NCBI GenBank assembly: GCA_002455375.1
Contig: DKKR01000035.1
Coordinates: 1 to 8,850, forward strand
DNA length: 8,850 bases
From: Bacteroidetes bacterium UBA6661
Lineage (GTDB): Bacteria; Bacteroidota; Bacteroidia; AKYH767-A; OLB10
Direction of reading: 5' to 3'
The notes under the pieces were generated by a model that was given only the letters and a program-made list of their open reading frames with translations, was not told the origin of the DNA and did no database searches. Below, in pieces: positions 4,118-8,850 of this stretch. Position 1 is the first letter of the stretch, and each line of letters begins with the position of its first letter. Both the position numbers and the translations under genes were made by a program.

Positions 4118-6079
4118 TCAATTGAGCCGATGCAATGACTCACTGACATCTGATAGTTGTAATTTAAAACTTCCGCGGTTGAAATCTCCCATGCTCACTT
4201 TAACCTGATCGCTCACAAATAAATCTGATGCCAGATTTACTTGTTGCATAGGGCTGTCTTTCTTAATCACCAAATTACGAATGGTTTTTTCTTTAGGAAA
4301 TGTAACAAACTCGCCCATAGTTTGGGGTGATACTGCCATATAATATATATAGTTTGCACCAGAGCTAAACTGCCTTTCTTTTGTTAAAATATTTCCTTCG
4401 CTTTTTTCTGAATTTATTCCTTTACTGTGGCCTATACCAAGGGTTGCATTATCGGCCAGACTAAACCTGCCCTGCCCGGTCACACTCAGTGCGGCACACC
4501 ACAGTTTGGCATTTCGCTCTACTGAAAACAGCCTTCCTGCCGGTATGTCGCCAATCTTATCTCCTTTCAGAAATAATTCTTTTTCGGGTTTAATGGCAAC
4601 ATTACACAACTCCACCTGTGCCTTATCGGTCTGCATCCATCGTACCTGCGGATTTTCATGACCCATTATATTTATAAACGATCCATCGTCATCTGCATTG
4701 TTCAACATTATTTTCCCGCCAAGCAACATAACATCGCCATAAAGATTAAAAGTTGTCCGCGCTCCGGGTGTGGTTTTGTTTACAACATCACTTATGTTTC
4801 CGGCAAGCACCTTAAAGCTACCGCCTACATTTAAAACCAATTTACTGTTTACATTCCTGACACCCTCAAAACTTCCTCCCGAAACAATAAAATCTCCTTT
4901 AACAGACATGATATTTACCCCTTCAGTAAACAAAGAACCCTTACCGGTATTGCGCAGTTCGAGGTTTCCATAAATATTTCTGAATGCCTTACCAATATTT
5001 GCATCAACGCCTTGTGCCGCATCAAACATCACATTGCCCCATGCAACATCTTTTCCAAACGAATGGTTGCCATACTTCATAAACACCACTTGTGATGTAT
5101 TTGATAATTGTGCATGCTCAGAAGCAAAACTCCCGGTGCTATTATGAATATAATTTGAGCCATCCTTCAAAATCAAAAGCTCTAAATTGCCCGATTTATT
5201 TTCATTTTCATTAAGTTGAAAAATGGCACCTTGTTCAACACAAACCTCTTTTAATGCATATTGTTTATCACAATTCAATTTGCCATTATTCTCTACCACA
5301 GCAATTGAAGAGGTGTCGCTTTCACTTAATGTAAACTCATGTCCGCTTTGAATAAAAAAGCAGGTGTTTTGAGGAATATTTGCCGGTGTGGTGCCTTTAC
5401 CATCACGCTGTGAATTCCATAAAGACAAATCGTTGAAATTACCTGAACGCACAGAGAAAAGCACTGTATTATTTCTTATTTTCTTATTTCCCGGTGCTGA
5501 TGCAAGCAGTGGCAATAAAGATGAACCGTTCACCGTGAGTGAAGTAAGTTCTGCATCAATAACAGCAGCAGGCATTGCCGAAGTCTTAATGTCTGTACTA
5601 ATCCACAAATAATTTATGCCCGGAGAAAGCATGCTGTTAATATCAATTCGAACATTGCCTTCAGAAGGTGCTATGGACTGATAAAGTTGTTTGAGACCGG
5701 AAAATGTTTTTGCCTGACCTGATGACCAAACTTTAATGTTCTCAACCTGCTTGAAATAAGGTTGTGTGGTTCCTTTCAATGAAAATGTTATTGAATTAAG
5801 TTTAACAGCAGTCTTATATCCTTTTACGTCAATCATAATTCCAATTATAGGATTGTTAACACTACCGCGATAAACAACATCTGTATTCTGAAAAACTTCT
5901 GTATTAATAACCTGCATGCCGCTATACTCAGCTTTAGAAATTTCTCGTTTTGAAATATTAAAAACAATGAGCAATAGCACCACGAGTCCCGACAAGGAAG
6001 CAGAGCCAATATACATGGCCATGCGCAGGTTGGTGCGCATAGAAGGAGTTTGACTTAATAATTTTTTTCGTTTAAACAT
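4118..6079 (-). CDS. Large cell-surface protein with sialidase-associated N-terminal domain
   Basis: A 653-aa protein. A basic N-terminus (KRKK at 3-6) is followed by a hydrophobic segment (about 20-41), acting as a signal peptide or membrane anchor. Residues about 65-190 (VVYRGSVNNPIIGIMIDV to LTSLTVNG) match the BNR-repeat neuraminidase N-terminal domain, a beta-sandwich common in secreted Bacteroidota proteins. From about 210 (SGNFNDLSLWNS, then a P-x5-FFIQSGHEFTL pattern) it becomes a long beta-rich region similar to G8/parallel-beta surface modules. No sialidase Asp-boxes were seen and no enzyme active site was recognised. The C-terminus lacks a recognisable type IX sorting domain, so its secretion route is unclear. 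The role is probably extracellular or envelope-associated; no specific function can be given. Confidence 0.65.
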   Translation of the reverse strand: MFKRKKLLSQTPSMRTNLRMAMYIGSASLSGLVVLLLIVFNISKREISKAEYSGMQVINTEVFQNTDVVYRGSVNNPIIGIMIDVKGYKTAVKLNSITFSLKGTTQPYFKQVENIKVWSSGQAKTFSGLKQLYQSIAPSEGNVRIDINSMLSPGINYLWISTDIKTSAMPAAVIDAELTSLTVNGSSLLPLLASAPGNKKIRNNTVLFSVRSGNFNDLSLWNSQRDGKGTTPANIPQNTCFFIQSGHEFTLSESDTSSIAVVENNGKLNCDKQYALKEVCVEQGAIFQLNENENKSGNLELLILKDGSNYIHNSTGSFASEHAQLSNTSQVVFMKYGNHSFGKDVAWGNVMFDAAQGVDANIGKAFRNIYGNLELRNTGKGSLFTEGVNIMSVKGDFIVSGGSFEGVRNVNSKLVLNVGGSFKVLAGNISDVVNKTTPGARTTFNLYGDVMLLGGKIMLNNADDDGSFINIMGHENPQVRWMQTDKAQVELCNVAIKPEKELFLKGDKIGDIPAGRLFSVERNAKLWCAALSVTGQGRFSLADNATLGIGHSKGINSEKSEGNILTKERQFSSGANYIYYMAVSPQTMGEFVTFPKEKTIRNLVIKKDSPMQQVNLASDLFVSDQVKVSMGDFNRGSFKLQLSDVSESLHRLN

Positions 6080-6253
6080 GATTAGAATATTAACATCTTA
6101 ACCTGACCTTATACTGTATATAATTAAATAAGTTTCAATAGCATATACCCACAACTGCCTGAATGCAGGTTTTATGAATGTGGAAAAAATCAGGCCCACA
6201 GCCAGTTATAAAATTTTAACTTTGTCGCATTATTAAAATGAATATTCTAAAAA
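6080..6253. other. Divergent intergenic region
   Basis: These 174 bp separate the minus-strand surface protein and the plus-strand DUF5606 gene and should hold both promoters. A plus-strand -7 box is visible (6217-6224). No CAAAnnTA match for the minus-strand gene was found. Loose inverted pairs (AACTG/CAGTT, GCCTG/CAGGC, TGTGG/CCACA between 6153 and 6208) suggest some dyad structure but are too scattered to name a site. Confidence 0.35.
6217..6224 (+). promoter_or_regulatory. Promoter -7 box of the DUF5606-peptidase operon
   Basis: TAACTTTG matches the Bacteroidota -7 consensus TAnnTTTG exactly. It is 29 bases before the ATG at 6254, giving a start site near 6231 and a leader of about 23 bases. 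No convincing TTTG is present 19-21 bp upstream. Confidence 0.5.
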
Positions 6254-6772
6254 ATGAGTTTGAAAAAAATCATGTTTATCTCCGGTATGCCCGGTTTGTA
6301 CCAATTAGTTGCACAAAGCCGCAATGGTTTTATTGCAGAATCGCTTGCTGATAAAAAACGATCGCATGTCAGCAACAACCAGCAAGTAAGTATGCTTTCC
6401 GACATCAGTATTTTTACTACCGCAGACGATGTTAAGTTGGCAGAAGTTTTCCGAAAAATGACTGCATTAGATGAGAAATTGACTAAGATAGATTTGAATG
6501 CAGATGGATCTGTTATTTTATCGTCATTTGAAAAAATTCTACCGGAATTTGATAAAGACAGAGTTTATACCTCAGACATAAAAAAAGTGTTTAAGTGGTA
6601 TAACCTGCTTAAAGACAAAATTGATTTAGCAGCAACAGAAGAAACTACAGAAGATGCAGCAACAGAAAATACTTCTCCCATTGAGGCAGAGAAAACTGAA
6701 GCTGTTGAAGAAACTGAAACAAAACCAAAAGCAAAGCGCAAAACAAAAAAAGCAGAAAACGATAAAGCCTGA
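6254..6772 (+). CDS. DUF5606 family protein
   Basis: A 172-aa protein whose N-terminal half matches DUF5606, a small domain found in Bacteroidota. KKIMFISGMPGLYQLVAQS (4-22), GFIAESLADKKR (25-36) and VSMLSDISIFTTADDVKLAEVF (45-66) are the family's conserved blocks. A second helical part (about 67-120, ending VFKWYNLLKDKIDL) is usual. The last 45 or so residues are a low-complexity tail, first rich in Glu and Thr, then Lys-rich (KPKAKRKTKKAE), suggesting a disordered, possibly nucleic-acid-contacting end. No biochemical function is established to my knowledge. An ATG at 6238 lies in another frame. The A-rich leader has no Shine-Dalgarno, as usual in this phylum. The peptidase gene follows after 3 bp, so the two are one operon. 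Confidence 0.8.
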   Translation: MSLKKIMFISGMPGLYQLVAQSRNGFIAESLADKKRSHVSNNQQVSMLSDISIFTTADDVKLAEVFRKMTALDEKLTKIDLNADGSVILSSFEKILPEFDKDRVYTSDIKKVFKWYNLLKDKIDLAATEETTEDAATENTSPIEAEKTEAVEETETKPKAKRKTKKAENDKA

Positions 6773-6775
6773 TTT

Positions 6776-8503
6776 ATGTCTCTGACAACAGAAAATATTG
6801 GAAAGGCAAATCGCCATTTTCTTAAAAGTGATTTTAGTGTAACATCGTGGGATGATTTGAAACCTTACTATGAAAACCTGATTTCGCGTACAATAAACTC
6901 TAAGGAGGATTTAATTGAATTTCTGCTGGACAGAAGCGAATTGGAATCGGCACTGCAGGAGAATTTAGCGTGGCGTTATATCAGGATGAGTTGCGACAAT
7001 ACAAATGAAAAACTGCAACAGGATTATAATTATTATGTAAGAGAAATAGACCCGAACATTTCTCCTGAAGATAATAAGCTGAACGAAAAATTTATTGCCT
7101 GCCCTTTTTCAGAGTTGCTTTCTGAAACAGACTACAGAAACTATCTGCGCAATGTAAAACAACGTATTTCTTTATTCAGAAAAGAAAATATTCCACTGCT
7201 TGCAGAACTTGCAGAAAAACAACAATTATTCGGTCAGATTTCTGGGGCGCAAACCATCACCTATAACAATCAGGAGCACACGCTACAACAAGCATCAGTA
7301 TGGTTAAAAAATACAGACAGAGCAATTCGTGAAACTGTTTACAAAAAAATTACTGCGAGACGATTGGAAGATAAAAAGCAGTTAGACGACCTGTACACTA
7401 ATTTAATTCAGCTTAGGCATCAGGTGGCACTGAATGCAGGTTTCAAAAATTTCAGAGATTACTCCTTTGCGGCATTAGAGAGATTTGATTACAGCGTTGA
7501 AGATTGCTACCGTTTTCATGAAAGCATAGAATTGGAAATAAAGCCTGTTATCAATCAGCTTGAAGAATACAGAAAAACCAAACTTGATGTTGCGCACTTA
7601 ATGCCTTGGGACTTGGCGGTTGACCCTACAGGAAAACCACCCATAAAGCCTTTCAGCAATACACAGGAGATGGTTGAGAAAACCATTTTATGTTTAAAAG
7701 AAATTGATCCGGAGTTTGCGAATTGCATCACACTGCTTGATGAGATGAATCGTTTTGATTTGGATTCGCGCAAAGGCAAATCACCGGGTGGATACAACTA
7801 TCCTTTATACGAAACAGGGGTACCATTTATTTTCATGAACAGCACAGGACAGTTGCGCGATTTGGTGACAATGGTACATGAAAGCGGTCATGCTGTACAT
7901 GCAGTGCTGGCACACAATCTTCCTTTTCATGAAATGCGAAGCTGCCCATCAGAAGTGGCAGAACTTGCTTCTATGTCAATGGAACTGCTGACAATGGAGC
8001 ACTGGCATCATTTTATTTCAGATGAAAAAGAATTAAAACGTGCCAAACTTGAACACCTAACCAGCTTAATTGAAATTCTGCCATGGATAGCAATTGTTGA
8101 TGCTTTTCAACAGTGGGTATATCTGCATCCTGAACATAGTGTAACTGAACGCGAACAGCAATTTGTCCAACTATACAATCGCTTTAGTGGCACTGTCGTT
8201 GATTGGCAAGGTTTTGAAAATGTAAAAGAAAATTTATGGCAGAAACAGATTCACATTTTTGATTCTCCTTTCTATTATATCGAATACGGAATGGCGCAAT
8301 TAGGTGCTATAGCATTATGGAAGAATTATAAAACTGATGCCACTGCTACTATAAGAAATTACAAAAAAGCATTGGCTCTAGGTTATACAAAATCAATTGG
8401 TGAAATTTATAAAGCCGCAGGGGTGAGCTTTGATTTTTCTGCAACTTACATTAAAGAGCTTTCGCAGTTTGTTCAGTCAGAGATAAAGGAACTACAAAAA
8501 TAA
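6776..8503 (+). CDS. M3-family zinc oligoendopeptidase (PepF-like)
   Basis: A 575-aa cytoplasmic metallopeptidase with no signal peptide, near the usual 560-600 aa of oligoendopeptidase F relatives. An N-terminal helical region (about 1-200) is followed by the M3 catalytic domain. The zinc motif is HESGH (368-372: H368, H372 as ligands, E369 as base). The third ligand is most likely E396 in SEVAELASMSME, which has the E-x6-E spacing of the family. GGYNYPLY (338-345) and FIFMN (351-355) form the substrate cleft, and YIEYGMAQLGA near 505 is the conserved C-terminal Tyr-containing segment. It cleaves short peptides, probably in peptide recycling. It lies 3 bp after the DUF5606 gene, in one operon. 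All catalytic residues are present. The exact subfamily is less certain than the family. Confidence 0.9.
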   Translation: MSLTTENIGKANRHFLKSDFSVTSWDDLKPYYENLISRTINSKEDLIEFLLDRSELESALQENLAWRYIRMSCDNTNEKLQQDYNYYVREIDPNISPEDNKLNEKFIACPFSELLSETDYRNYLRNVKQRISLFRKENIPLLAELAEKQQLFGQISGAQTITYNNQEHTLQQASVWLKNTDRAIRETVYKKITARRLEDKKQLDDLYTNLIQLRHQVALNAGFKNFRDYSFAALERFDYSVEDCYRFHESIELEIKPVINQLEEYRKTKLDVAHLMPWDLAVDPTGKPPIKPFSNTQEMVEKTILCLKEIDPEFANCITLLDEMNRFDLDSRKGKSPGGYNYPLYETGVPFIFMNSTGQLRDLVTMVHESGHAVHAVLAHNLPFHEMRSCPSEVAELASMSMELLTMEHWHHFISDEKELKRAKLEHLTSLIEILPWIAIVDAFQQWVYLHPEHSVTEREQQFVQLYNRFSGTVVDWQGFENVKENLWQKQIHIFDSPFYYIEYGMAQLGAIALWKNYKTDATATIRNYKKALALGYTKSIGEIYKAAGVSFDFSATYIKELSQFVQSEIKELQK

Positions 8504-8530
8504 TTGCAACATTCCCTTTCTTATCTTCGT

Positions 8531-8551
8531 CAGCCCTTTTAGCAAGGGTTG
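8531..8551. terminator. Possible terminator hairpin after the peptidase gene
   Basis: CAGCCCTT (8531-8538) and AAGGGTTG (8544-8551) form an 8-bp stem with one G-T pair and a 5-base loop, 28 bases after the peptidase stop. The following sequence is only pyrimidine-rich (TTGCCCCTC), not a clean T-run, so termination may be weak or the hairpin may serve another purpose. The GGG could alternatively pair with the CCC at 8555-8557. Confidence 0.35.
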
Positions 8552-8602
8552 TTGCCCCTCTTATATTTAAAAATTAAAAACAAACATTTGCTTTAACATA
8601 GT

Positions 8603-8850
8603 ATGCAGGTAAAATCCACATACCTAAACATCTGGCAAATTGCCTATCCCATTATGCTGGCATCGGTAGCACAAATGCTTGTCGGGCTAACAGACACAGC
8701 ATTCCTTGCGCGTGTTGGCGAAGTGGAGCTAGGAGCATCTGCTATTGCCGGAGTGTTTTATTTTGTTTTAGTCATGTTGGGCATGGCTTTGTCTATTGGC
8801 AGTCAGATTTTAATGTCGCGCAAAGCAGGAGAAAACAACAGACTTGCAAT
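8603..8850 (+). CDS. MATE-family efflux transporter, N-terminal part (cut by window end)
   Basis: The first 82 codons of a gene running off the window. The start YLNIWQIAYPIMLASVAQML (7-26) followed by VGLTDTAFLARVGEVELGASAIAG (27-50) is the hallmark first helix and loop of MATE (NorM/DinF-type) transporters, including the D-T-x-F-x-x-x-x-G pattern. A second hydrophobic helix, VFYFVLVMLGMALSIGSQIL (51-70), ends at SRKAGE. These are inner-membrane antiporters that export cationic compounds using Na+ or H+ gradients; the substrate cannot be told. The gene is separated from the peptidase by 99 bp with a hairpin. No perfect -7 box was found; AACATTTG (8583-8590) is one base off but too close to the ATG. 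Confidence 0.85.
   Translation, partial: MQVKSTYLNIWQIAYPIMLASVAQMLVGLTDTAFLARVGEVELGASAIAGVFYFVLVMLGMALSIGSQILMSRKAGENNRLA

Noticed and set aside
6153..6208. Riboswitch or structured RNA upstream of the DUF5606 gene
   Set aside because: The paired segments lie upstream of the -7 box at 6217 and would not be transcribed with the gene; pairings are short and mutually exclusive.
6626..6817. Minus-strand Cys/Phe-rich open frame over the DUF5606 tail
   Set aside because: It is the reverse complement of the Glu/Lys/Ala-rich low-complexity tail, not a gene.

Overview
The window looks like chromosomal DNA of a member of the Bacteroidota. It is AT-rich and has Bacteroidota-type promoters (TAnnTTTG -7 boxes, one with a TTTG -33 box 20 bp upstream). 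Starts lack obvious Shine-Dalgarno sequences. It also carries gene families typical of the phylum: a DUF5606 protein, a large surface protein with a sialidase-associated N-terminal domain, and a small outer-membrane beta-barrel. No genus can be named from the sequence alone.

Left part (about 1-3320) is an accessory block. It opens with a gene-free leader holding fragments of GC-rich palindromic repeats. Next come three evenly spaced dyads, AATCACA-N6-TGTGATT, centred at 190.5, 251.5 and 313.5. The last two flank or overlap a good Bacteroidota promoter (265-296). Behind it lies a compact operon of an XRE/HipB-type DNA-binding protein, a stand-alone HipA N-subdomain protein (HipS-like) and a HipA-type kinase core with an SIS motif (HipT-like). 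This is the layout of the tripartite HipBST toxin-antitoxin system. The kinase stop overlaps a GTG start for a DUF2075-type nuclease-helicase. That reading is interrupted by one in-frame TAA, then a frame change, and it ends before the later helicase motifs, so it is most likely a decayed gene. A strong hairpin repeat (3284-3318) follows.

Middle part (3341-6079) has two genes on the minus strand, each with its own hairpin terminator: a 653-aa N-terminally anchored or secreted surface protein, and downstream of it a 193-aa outer-membrane beta-barrel protein with a clear signal peptide.

Right part (6217-8850) has plus-strand housekeeping-type genes: a DUF5606 protein with an acidic/lysine-rich tail, a closely coupled M3-family zinc oligoendopeptidase (HESGH motif), and the first 82 codons of a MATE-family transporter cut off by the window end.

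The main point of interest is the Bacteroidota HipBST-like operon. It has phased operators, lacks the inhibitory tryptophan described for the E. coli HipS, carries a short GC-rich repeat apparently inserted in frame in the kinase, and is overlapped by a broken nuclease-helicase gene that may once have been part of the same unit.
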